The notes under the pieces are model-generated. The model had not been told where the DNA came from. It did not search any database and saw only the letters and a program-made list of their open reading frames with translations. Position numbers and translations under genes: made by a program. Below, one piece after another: positions 19,109-25,867 of a stretch of DNA of 39,477 nt (position 1 is the stretch's first letter; each line of letters starts with the position of its first letter). Source of the DNA: an uncultured Clostridium sp. (lineage in GTDB: Bacteria; Bacillota; Clostridia; Lachnospirales; Lachnospiraceae); assembly GCF_900547735.1 (NCBI RefSeq), contig NZ_URHZ01000054.1, positions 1 to 39,477 of the forward strand. The letters run 5' to 3'.

Positions 19109-19987
19109 ATGGAAGATTTAAATACGACAAATGTTACGGAAAAACTGGTAACATCTTTACAACCAAAAAAAATTGCCGCGATTAACGATATGGCAGGATA
19201 TGGCCGCTGTGCACTGACAGCGGCTATTCCTGTAATCAGCGCATTGAAAGTACAGTGCTGTCCGCTCGTCACAGCCGTACTTTCCAACCATGCAGGATAT
19301 CCCTCCTGCTTTTTTGATGATTACACGGACCGGATGGAGGCTTACATCGAGGAATGGAAGAAGCTTGGCTTTTCCTTTGACGGGATCATGACCGGATTTC
19401 TGGGTTCTGCAAGACAGGTGGAAATCGTAACGGAGTTTATCCGGTATTTCAAAAAAGAGAATACGCTGCTCCTGGTGGATCCCACGATGGGAGACAACGG
19501 AATGGCCTACAGCGTCTGCGATCAGCAGCTCTTCGACGGGATGAAAGAACTGATACAGTACGCGGACATCATCACTCCGAACCTGACGGAGGCGTGCATC
19601 CTGACGGACACCCAGTACCAGGAAAAGGGATGGAGCAAGAGAAAACTTGCCGATTTGACCTACAAACTGATCCTGATGGGAGCGGGAGCCGTGGTGCTCA
19701 CCGGAGTGGTCAAAGGCAGCCTCATCCTCAATGTGATTCATGAGAGAGGAAAAGAACCGGTCTTCCAGACTGCCCATTACGTAGAGGGAAGCCACCACGG
19801 ATCGGGCGACGTATTCTCCGCCGTGATTGGGGCCAGCATCGTAAAAGGCGTCGGCCTGGAGGAAGCGGTCAGAAGAGCGGCCGCATTCACCAGAAAATGC
19901 GTCGAGCGCTCCGAAGAACTGGGCGTGCCGGAAGTGGAAGGGCTGTGTCTGGAAGAATGTTTGTCCTATTTAATGAAAATTAGCTGA
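19109..19987 (+). CDS. pdxK: Pyridoxal/pyridoxamine kinase-like protein
   Basis: Ribokinase-superfamily enzyme expected to phosphorylate B6 vitamers. Visible motifs are INDMAGYGRCALTAAIPVIS at the N-terminus, VDPTMGDNGMAY, ITPNLTEA and the anion-hole loop GSGDVFSAV with its catalytic aspartate. The length of 292 aa fits the PdxK/PdxY group. The start has only a weak GGAGA site 13 nt upstream, and the first ~20 residues look non-conserved, so the true start is less certain. It lies 27 nt after the ECF gene, consistent with uptake and trapping of one vitamin. The repeat copy R2 begins directly after its stop. Confidence 0.87.
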   Translation: MEDLNTTNVTEKLVTSLQPKKIAAINDMAGYGRCALTAAIPVISALKVQCCPLVTAVLSNHAGYPSCFFDDYTDRMEAYIEEWKKLGFSFDGIMTGFLGSARQVEIVTEFIRYFKKENTLLLVDPTMGDNGMAYSVCDQQLFDGMKELIQYADIITPNLTEACILTDTQYQEKGWSKRKLADLTYKLILMGAGAVVLTGVVKGSLILNVIHERGKEPVFQTAHYVEGSHHGSGDVFSAVIGASIVKGVGLEEAVRRAAAFTRKCVERSEELGVPEVEGLCLEECLSYLMKIS

Positions 19988-20605
19988 GGAACGAGAACGC
20001 CGCCGGGACGGTCGGGGTTCGGAATGGTGGGAGGCAGGTTATGAGTCTTCAGTCCCGGTTTACAGGTTGTCGCGGGTGGGAAATACGGGCAGAAAATGAT
20101 TCCTGCGGGAAACGCTTGCGCTCTTCGAAGTTCATAACGGAACTAACCTCGAAAAGACCTCGGTAAGTGCCGATGAACTTCAGGTTCCCTCCGGAATCAT
20201 TTTCTCCCTCCTTTCCCACAGGCAGGCTAAGACCGGGACTGAAGACGCGAAGGTTTTCGCCATTCCGAACCGCGGCCATACCATCCCCCGCATTTGACGA
20301 AAGGGACAATCAGCCTTTGAAGATGCCGGACGGGGCCGATCCCTTCCCAGTTTTCAGTCCCGCCGACAACGTACCCGGGGGAAGGAGGGAGAAAACTTTC
20401 CGAAGGGGACATGGGAATCCGCCGGTGCTTGCTGAGGTATTTTCGAAGCTAGCACTCGCTGCGCATTCCACAAGCGAGAGCGAGTCCCCGTAGGAATTTT
20501 TTCTCCCGGATTCCCCTTCACCACACCCTAACCCCCGGGACTGAAGACTTATCCAACCAATCCCCCCCGCCCGCATCCCTCAAAGCCATCCCCGCATCTC
20601 AACTA
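19988..20605. repeat. Inverted pair of palindromic repeats, R2 (+) and R3 (-)
   Basis: This gene-free stretch between pdxK and serS is filled by two facing copies of the window's repeat. The palindromes lie at 20041-20246 (R2) and 20350-20552 (R3), each with arms ending in GTCTTCAGTCCCGG-like sequence and its inverse. Outer flanks are G-rich on the left (from GAGAACGCCGCCGGGACGG) and C-rich on the right, ending in CATCTCAACT. The ~100-bp centre (20247-20349) contains a core related to the one in R4 and R5. Short reading frames here (for example 20167-20493) follow repeat symmetry and show no protein features. Confidence 0.88.
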
Positions 20606-20631
20606 ATAAAGGGAACAACCTGAAATAGGGC

Positions 20632-20660
20632 TTTCCATAAAGAAAAAACTGTAGTATAAT
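20632..20660 (+). promoter_or_regulatory. Promoter of serS
   Basis: -35 TTTCCA at 20632-20637, 17-bp spacer, -10 TATAAT at 20655-20660. It begins 27 nt beyond the end of repeat R3. The leader to serS (~115 nt) has a small inverted repeat (GGCAGTC / GGCTGCC, about 20673-20698), but I see no T-box sequence. Confidence 0.6.
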
Positions 20661-20781
20661 CGACAAAGATATGGCAGTCGGGGAAAAAATTGGCTGCCGC
20701 TCACACCGGATCGATTCCGCGAAGCGTGCCGATGGGCACGGAGCAAACCGAAAGAAAGACAGTTATTAACAGGAGGAAGAA

Positions 20782-22059
20782 ATGTTAGATTTAAAGTTTG
20801 TCAGAGAAAATCCTGAAATCGTAAAGCAGAATATTAAAAATAAATTTCAGGACAGCAAGCTGTGCCTTGTGGATGAAGTGATTGAACTGGATGCGAAGAA
20901 CAGAGCAGCCAAGAAAGAAGCGGATGACCTTCGCGCCAATAAAAATAAGATTGCCAAACAGATCGGCGCCCTGATGGGACAGGGGAAAAAAGATGAGGCC
21001 GAAGAGATGAAGAAGCAGGTTGCCGAGCAGTCTGCGCGTCTGGCCGAGCTGGAGGAACAGGAGAAAGAACTGGGAGAGCAGATCTTAAAGAAGATGATGA
21101 CCATCCCTAACATCATTGATCCGAGCGTTCCGATTGGAAAAGACGACAGTGAGAATGTGGAAGTACAGAAATACGGCGAGCCGGTGGTTCCCGATTTCGA
21201 GATTCCTTATCATACGGAGATCATGGAGCGTTTTAACGGAATTGATCTGGACAGCGCCAGGAAAGTGGCAGGAAACGGTTTTTATTACCTGATGGGTGAT
21301 ATCGCCAGACTTCACTCCGCAGTAATTTCCTATGCAAGAGATTTCATGATCAACCGCGGTTTTACCTACTGTGTACCGCCGTTCATGATCCGCAGCAACG
21401 TTGTTACCGGCGTTATGAGCTTTGCCGAGATGGATGCCATGATGTATAAGATTGAGGGAGAGGATCTCTACCTCATCGGGACAAGCGAGCACTCCATGAT
21501 TGGTAAATTTATTGATACGGTTGTACAGGAGGAAGAGCTTCCTAAGACGCTTACCAGCTACTCCCCATGTTTCCGTAAGGAAAAGGGAGCCCATGGTATT
21601 GAGGAGAGAGGCGTATACAGAATCCATCAGTTTGAGAAGCAGGAGATGATTGTTGTCTGCAAACCGGAAGACAGCAAGATGTGGTTCGACAAACTGTGGC
21701 AGAATACCGTTGATTTATTCCGTTCCCTGGATGTTCCGGTAAGAACACTGGAATGCTGTTCCGGAGATCTGGCCGATCTGAAAGTAAAATCGGTCGATGT
21801 GGAGGCATGGTCCCCGAGACAAAAGAAGTATTTTGAGGTCGGAAGTTGTTCCAACCTTGGAGACGCCCAGGCCAGAAGACTTAAAATCCGCGTAAACGGC
21901 CAGGACGGCAAATATTTTGCCCACACATTGAACAACACGGTGGTAGCTCCTCCGCGTATGCTCATTGCATTCCTGGAGAACAACCTCCAGGCAGACGGTT
22001 CCGTCAGAATTCCTGAGCCTCTGCGTCCATATATGGGCGGAATGACGGAGATCCGCTGA
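20782..22059 (+). CDS. serS: Seryl-tRNA synthetase
   Basis: Charges tRNA-Ser with serine. The N-terminal long helical hairpin that grips the tRNA spans about residues 30-110 and is rich in Lys, Glu and Ala. The class II catalytic core shows GTSEHSMIG, motif 2 FRKEKGAHG followed by RIHQFEKQEM, and motif 3 around NNTVVAPPRMLIAFLEN. The motif-2 loop (KGAHGIEERG) differs from the common bacterial AGSAGRDTRG. I recall it from a clostridial SerRS subgroup. The length of 425 aa is normal. AGGAGG precedes the ATG. It has its own promoter and appears monocistronic or linked to the next gene. Confidence 0.95.
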   Translation: MLDLKFVRENPEIVKQNIKNKFQDSKLCLVDEVIELDAKNRAAKKEADDLRANKNKIAKQIGALMGQGKKDEAEEMKKQVAEQSARLAELEEQEKELGEQILKKMMTIPNIIDPSVPIGKDDSENVEVQKYGEPVVPDFEIPYHTEIMERFNGIDLDSARKVAGNGFYYLMGDIARLHSAVISYARDFMINRGFTYCVPPFMIRSNVVTGVMSFAEMDAMMYKIEGEDLYLIGTSEHSMIGKFIDTVVQEEELPKTLTSYSPCFRKEKGAHGIEERGVYRIHQFEKQEMIVVCKPEDSKMWFDKLWQNTVDLFRSLDVPVRTLECCSGDLADLKVKSVDVEAWSPRQKKYFEVGSCSNLGDAQARRLKIRVNGQDGKYFAHTLNNTVVAPPRMLIAFLENNLQADGSVRIPEPLRPYMGGMTEIR

Positions 22060-22130
22060 TCTGCGGGAGTTACAAACATCCTTTGGGTTCGGTTTCCAGA
22101 AACCTGTAACAAGGTTAGATAGGAGCGGCA

Positions 22131-22805
22131 ATGATCAAAAAAATTTTGACCTGTCTTTTGGCAGTATGTATATTCTCACTCGGCGCCGGCGGCTCAGCCC
22201 TGGCAAAACCCGTGACGGAAAAAGGAGCGGGAGAGCCGGATCGTGCGGCGAATACAGAGGATAGTTTGGAAATTACGGTAAATGACGTCAATGCTGCAAT
22301 CGCATTTTCGGAGGATGGGAAGTATCACTTTGAGTACGATAGTTCCAGGTTTACGGTTGATACAACGGAGTCTGCCCACACCACCAGGATACAGATAGGC
22401 AGAAAAACCGCCGGCAGGCAGAATTTTGAGGACAGGGTAAAGGTCTATATTCCTGATATGCCATATGCCTCAGTGAAAGGCGTGGCTGAAAATGGAGCAT
22501 TTAATATCCCTTCAGTGAATGCCGATATCACGGTCATCAATCATTCCGGAGCGGTGAGTGTGGAGCTCCCGTCCGATTTCATCAAAACAGTCACCTATAC
22601 AGCCGATTCCAGCGCCTGCACCATCGGCTTGAACGGAAATACGGATGTCACGGTAAACGCATCCATATCGGACTGCGCGGTATCGTTACCGGACGGCTGG
22701 CCGGGGTTCAGTTTCAAGGAAACGGAGTACCGCCATACGAGCGGAAATGGTACTGCAAAAATTAACCTTGAAGCCGAAGACTGTGCGGTTTCAATAAAAA
22801 AATAA
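22131..22805 (+). CDS. Secreted protein of unknown function, DUF4097-like
   Basis: I do not recognise a function. The N-terminus is a signal peptide with KK, a hydrophobic stretch and SALA before the predicted cleavage near residue 26. The rest alternates short beta-strand-like segments rich in Val, Thr, Asn and Ser (for example ADITVINHSGAVSVELP), resembling the right-handed beta-helix of DUF4097 putative adhesins. That assignment is tentative. No membrane anchor, LPXTG or binding repeat is seen. AGGAGCGGC lies before the ATG. The gene stands alone between serS and a terminator. Confidence 0.7.
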   Translation: MIKKILTCLLAVCIFSLGAGGSALAKPVTEKGAGEPDRAANTEDSLEITVNDVNAAIAFSEDGKYHFEYDSSRFTVDTTESAHTTRIQIGRKTAGRQNFEDRVKVYIPDMPYASVKGVAENGAFNIPSVNADITVINHSGAVSVELPSDFIKTVTYTADSSACTIGLNGNTDVTVNASISDCAVSLPDGWPGFSFKETEYRHTSGNGTAKINLEAEDCAVSIKK

Positions 22806-22840
22806 CCGGCTCCGGTTCCATTGTGCCGGTCAAACAGTAA

Positions 22841-22884
22841 AACAACGAAAAGCACGCTTCGCGAACTTTTCATTGCCACTCAAT
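22841..22884 (+). repeat. 44-bp intergenic element, copy 1
   Basis: Identical over 44 bp to 25473-25516. It contains an imperfect hairpin, GAAAAG..CGC TTC GCG..CTTTTC, and then a small ATTG/CAAT dyad. It lies directly before a terminator stem. Confidence 0.85.
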
Positions 22885-22885
22885 A

Positions 22886-22928
22886 AAAAGGCAGGAGATA
22901 ACCGAAAAACGGCTCCTGCCTTTTTTTA
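22886..22928 (+). terminator. Intrinsic terminator
   Basis: Stem AAAAGGCAGGAG (22886-22897) pairs with CTCCTGCCTTTT (22913-22924) and is followed by a T run. It ends the serS / secreted protein region. Confidence 0.85.
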
Positions 22929-22970
22929 GGGATAGATTGAACTCTTTATCGAGTAAACGGGGACGGAAGT

Positions 22971-24113
22971 ATGAATCAAAAAATCACATCATTAAAACAG
23001 TTTCTGAAAAACGAGACGGTGTTCTGCATCGCGGCGATGCTTGCCTTGTTATCTTCCCTGGTGATACGGCCGGGGAAAGAGTATGTGGGATATATCGATT
23101 TCAGGACACTGGCGCTCTTATTCTGCCTGATGGCGGTGGTTGCTGGCATGCAGTCCATCGGAGTCTTTACCCTGCTGGGACAGAAGCTTCTGTCCGGCAC
23201 CCACGGCACGAAAAAGCTCTCATTTATTCTGGTATTTCTCTGTTTTTTCTGCAGTATGGCAATCACCAACGACGTATCGCTTATCACCTTTGTCCCCTTT
23301 ACCATTCTAGTCTATCAGATGGTGGGGAAGGAGGAGAGGCTGATTAAATTAATTGTGCTTGAGACAATTGCCGCCAATCTGGGCAGTATGGCGACTCCGG
23401 TGGGGAATCCGCAGAATCTTTATCTCTATTCGGTGTCAGCGATTTCAATGGCAGACTTCATGGAGGCGGTGCTGCCCTATGCCGCGGTTTCCATGCTCCT
23501 CCTGGGTTTTGTCCTGGCCGCAGAGAAGGATGAAAAAATAGAAGTGAAGGTGCGGATGGGAACGGGGCCGGAAGATGCGGGAGCATTTGTCAAAAGATTC
23601 GCCGTATACCTGCTGCTGTTTCTGTTCAGCCTTCTGGTGGTGATCCATATCGTACCGTGGCAGCTTGCGTTTTTAGCCGTGCTGTTCTGGATGCTTGCGA
23701 GAGACAGGAAGGTTTTAAAAGAGCTGGATTATTTTCTTCTGCTGACGTTTGTCTGCTTTTTCATCTTCATCGGCAATATGAAGCGGATCGATGCAGTGAA
23801 TTTATGGCTGAGCAGTCTGATTGACGGCCGCGAACTGATAACGGGAATCGCGGCCAGCCAGATTATCAGCAATGTTCCGGCCGCCATTTTGCTGTCGGGT
23901 TTTACCGGAGAATATAAAACCCTTCTGACAGCCGTTAACCTGGGAGGACTGGGAACGCTGATTGCCTCCCTCGCCAGCCTCATTTCCTATAAATTTTTTG
24001 TCAGGGCCTACGGTGAAAAGAAAGGCGTGTATTTTAAAATATTCACGGGATGGAACCTGGCTTTTTTTGCCGTGTTAGCCGCGCTGGCCGTACTTCTGAC
24101 GGGAGGGCTCTAG
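22971..24113 (+). CDS. Anion permease, SLC13/ArsB-NhaD superfamily
   Basis: Polytopic membrane protein with about ten hydrophobic segments in 380 residues. Family signatures include the re-entrant motifs ITNDVSLITFVPF and SMATPVGNPQN, and their second-half counterpart SQIISNVPAAILLSGF; they place it in the ion-transporter superfamily of ArsB, NhaD and SLC13 carriers. Substrate cannot be told from sequence: dicarboxylates, citrate, arsenite and sodium/proton exchange are all used by relatives. A terminator precedes it, and no neighbour clearly fixes its role. The citrate genes 4-7 kb away make a carboxylate possible but not shown. The Shine-Dalgarno site is weak. Confidence 0.8.
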   Translation: MNQKITSLKQFLKNETVFCIAAMLALLSSLVIRPGKEYVGYIDFRTLALLFCLMAVVAGMQSIGVFTLLGQKLLSGTHGTKKLSFILVFLCFFCSMAITNDVSLITFVPFTILVYQMVGKEERLIKLIVLETIAANLGSMATPVGNPQNLYLYSVSAISMADFMEAVLPYAAVSMLLLGFVLAAEKDEKIEVKVRMGTGPEDAGAFVKRFAVYLLLFLFSLLVVIHIVPWQLAFLAVLFWMLARDRKVLKELDYFLLLTFVCFFIFIGNMKRIDAVNLWLSSLIDGRELITGIAASQIISNVPAAILLSGFTGEYKTLLTAVNLGGLGTLIASLASLISYKFFVRAYGEKKGVYFKIFTGWNLAFFAVLAALAVLLTGGL

Positions 24114-24173
24114 GCGGCCGTCCGCCGGCAGCAACGGATTCACCCCCTCTTTTTGTCCGCTCCACACGGACGG

Positions 24174-24202
24174 TTGCATTTTATAGAAAGAACGTGTAGA
24201 AT
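24174..24202 (+). promoter_or_regulatory. Promoter of apgM
   Basis: -35 TTGCAT at 24174-24179, 17-bp spacer, -10 TAGAAT at 24197-24202, about 45 nt before the apgM start. Confidence 0.55.
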
Positions 24203-24254
24203 AAAAGGCAGTAATCAGAAATATTGGAACGACGAAAATCAGGAGGATGACAGA

Positions 24255-25457
24255 ATGAAGTATATAATTGTGCTTGGTGATGGGATGGCCGATGAGCCAC
24301 TTGAGGCCCTGGGTGGAAAGACCCCGATCGAATATGCGGACACTCCGGCAATGGACCGGCTGACCCCTCTCTCCGAGGTGGGACTGGCAGCGACGATTCC
24401 GGAAGGAATGAAGCCGGGCAGTGACACGGCGAACCTTGCCGTTCTCGGATATAACCCGCAGAAATATTACACGGGCCGTTCACCGTTAGAGGCTCTCAGC
24501 ATCGGCGTGGATATGAAGACGACCGACATTGCCCTGCGCTGCAACATTGTTACGCTGTCTGAGGAGGAGGGGCCCTACGAGGAGAGAACAATCATTGACC
24601 ACAGTTCCGATGAGATTTCCACGGAGGACGCCGCCGTGCTTTTAGACGCGGTAAAAGAAGTATTTGAAAATGAGATATACCATTTCCATGTGGGCACCAG
24701 CTACCGCCATCTCCTGATCTGGGAAAAGGGTGAGGTTGTGGAGCTGACGCCGCCTCATGATGTGCTGACACAGAAGATTGGCCAACATCTTCCTCAGGAT
24801 GAAAAATTGAGGGAAATGATGAAAAAGAGCTTTGATATCCTGAACCATCATCCGCTCAATGAAAAACGGGCCGCGGAGGGAAAGAACAAAGCCAATTCAC
24901 TCTGGTTCTGGGGAGCCGGTACAAGGCCTGCCTTGTCCTCTTTCTATGAAAAGACAGGAAAGAAGGGCGTTATGATTTCGGCTGTCGATCTTCTCAAAGG
25001 CATTGCGGTCGGCGCAGGCATGAGAAATATTGAGGTTCCCGGCGCCAACGGCGGTCTTAACACAAACTATGAGGGAAAGGCCCTGGCGGGCGTAAAAGCC
25101 CTGCTGGAAGAAGGCGCCGACTTTGTCTATATCCATGTGGAGGCCCCGGATGAGATGGGACATCAGGGAAGCGTGGAGAAAAAGGTGAAGGCCATCGAAT
25201 ACCTGGATCAGAGACTGATCCGAATTGTGGCGGAAGAGATGGATCAATCCGGCGAGGATTACAGGCTTCTTATCATGCCGGATCACCCGACGCCAATCCG
25301 CTGCCGCACACACGTCTCCGACCCGGTGCCATATCTTCTCTATGACAGCAGAAAGAAATCCGGCCAGGGACTCTTATACAGTGAGGCCAATGGAAAGAAA
25401 TCCGGTATCCTGATAAAAGAAGGATACAGAATGATAGACCGTCTGCTGGGAGAATAG
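24255..25457 (+). CDS. apgM: Cofactor-independent phosphoglycerate mutase, archaeal type
   Basis: Alkaline-phosphatase-superfamily enzyme interconverting 3- and 2-phosphoglycerate without 2,3-bisphosphoglycerate. Metal and nucleophile motifs are present: VLGDGMADEP at the N-terminus, the phospho-accepting serine (Ser56) in PGSDTANLAVLGYNP, HVEAPDEMGHQG and MPDHPTPI near the C-terminus. The length of 400 aa fits ApgM and not the longer GpmI. I chose ATG 24255, with AGGAGG 8 nt upstream, over a longer frame from a TTG at 24153. Some relatives in clostridia sit near serine or threonine genes and are suspected of other phosphotransfer roles. Confidence 0.9.
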   Translation: MKYIIVLGDGMADEPLEALGGKTPIEYADTPAMDRLTPLSEVGLAATIPEGMKPGSDTANLAVLGYNPQKYYTGRSPLEALSIGVDMKTTDIALRCNIVTLSEEEGPYEERTIIDHSSDEISTEDAAVLLDAVKEVFENEIYHFHVGTSYRHLLIWEKGEVVELTPPHDVLTQKIGQHLPQDEKLREMMKKSFDILNHHPLNEKRAAEGKNKANSLWFWGAGTRPALSSFYEKTGKKGVMISAVDLLKGIAVGAGMRNIEVPGANGGLNTNYEGKALAGVKALLEEGADFVYIHVEAPDEMGHQGSVEKKVKAIEYLDQRLIRIVAEEMDQSGEDYRLLIMPDHPTPIRCRTHVSDPVPYLLYDSRKKSGQGLLYSEANGKKSGILIKEGYRMIDRLLGE

Positions 25458-25472
25458 GGATGTAGTCAAGAT

Positions 25473-25516
25473 AACAACGAAAAGCACGCTTCGCGAACTT
25501 TTCATTGCCACTCAAT
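25473..25516 (+). repeat. 44-bp intergenic element, copy 2
   Basis: Exact copy of 22841-22884 in the same orientation, 13 nt after apgM. Its last four bases (CAAT) form the outer end of the following 26-bp stem. Confidence 0.85.
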
Positions 25517-25568
25517 CCATATAGAATGCCCCCTCTTTTGAGAAAGAGGGGGCATTCTATATGGATTG
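25513..25568. terminator. Perfect 26-bp hairpin between convergent genes
   Basis: Left arm 25513-25538 and right arm 25543-25568 are fully complementary, with a TGAG loop. The stem centre carries GCCCCCTCTTT / AAAGAGGGGGC. Its position between the ends of apgM and the - strand TfoX-like gene suggests a two-way transcription end. No T run follows on either strand, so classical intrinsic termination is uncertain. Confidence 0.6.
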
Positions 25569-25573
25569 GCAGT

Positions 25574-25846
25574 TCAGCACGCAGGCGGAACCGAATTTAA
25601 AAAGTCGCTGAACTCCTTTAATTCTTTTTTCTTATCTTCCGAAAGACGGTTGAATTCAACATTGCGGATGGCGCCTTCCAAGGTATAGAGATGGACCAGG
25701 CAAACATTAGGATATGTTTCTTTCAGTTTCAAAAATGACTGTTTGGAACCTGCCTCAATCAGTTTTTCGGCTGAATCGATTCCGACCGATGTCAGCTTTT
25801 TGGCCATTTCTTTCCCGATATTCATCATAGATGTTAATTCTGACAT
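25574..25846 (-). CDS. TfoX C-terminal domain-like protein
   Basis: A 90-residue protein matching the C-terminal half of TfoX (helix-hairpin-helix-like fold). The pattern NIGKEMAKKLTSVGIDSAEK, then LYTLEGAIRNVEFNRLSEDKK, is typical of this small domain found alone in Firmicutes. In Haemophilus full TfoX controls competence. The function of the stand-alone domain is not established, so no competence role is claimed. AGGAGG precedes its ATG. It follows rqcH by 21 nt on the same strand and is probably co-transcribed. Confidence 0.8.
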   Translation of the reverse strand: MSELTSMMNIGKEMAKKLTSVGIDSAEKLIEAGSKQSFLKLKETYPNVCLVHLYTLEGAIRNVEFNRLSEDKKKELKEFSDFLNSVPPAC

Positions 25847-25867
25847 ATTACCTCCTGATTTGAGAGT

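Noticed and set aside
20167..20493. 108-residue open frame in the R2/R3 repeat pair
   Set aside because: It follows the repeat's symmetry, has Pro/Arg-biased composition without domains, and no ribosome site.
20716..20727. CGCGAAGCGTGC in the serS leader, inverse of part of the 44-bp element
   Set aside because: Only 12 bp of a self-complementary motif match and the flanks do not, so chance similarity is likely.
20661..20781. T-box riboswitch expected before serS
   Set aside because: The leader is only about 115 nt and lacks a T-box consensus and the terminator/antiterminator pair.
22937..23347. 136-residue + strand frame overlapping the anion permease start
   Set aside because: It runs out of frame inside the permease, which has clear family motifs.
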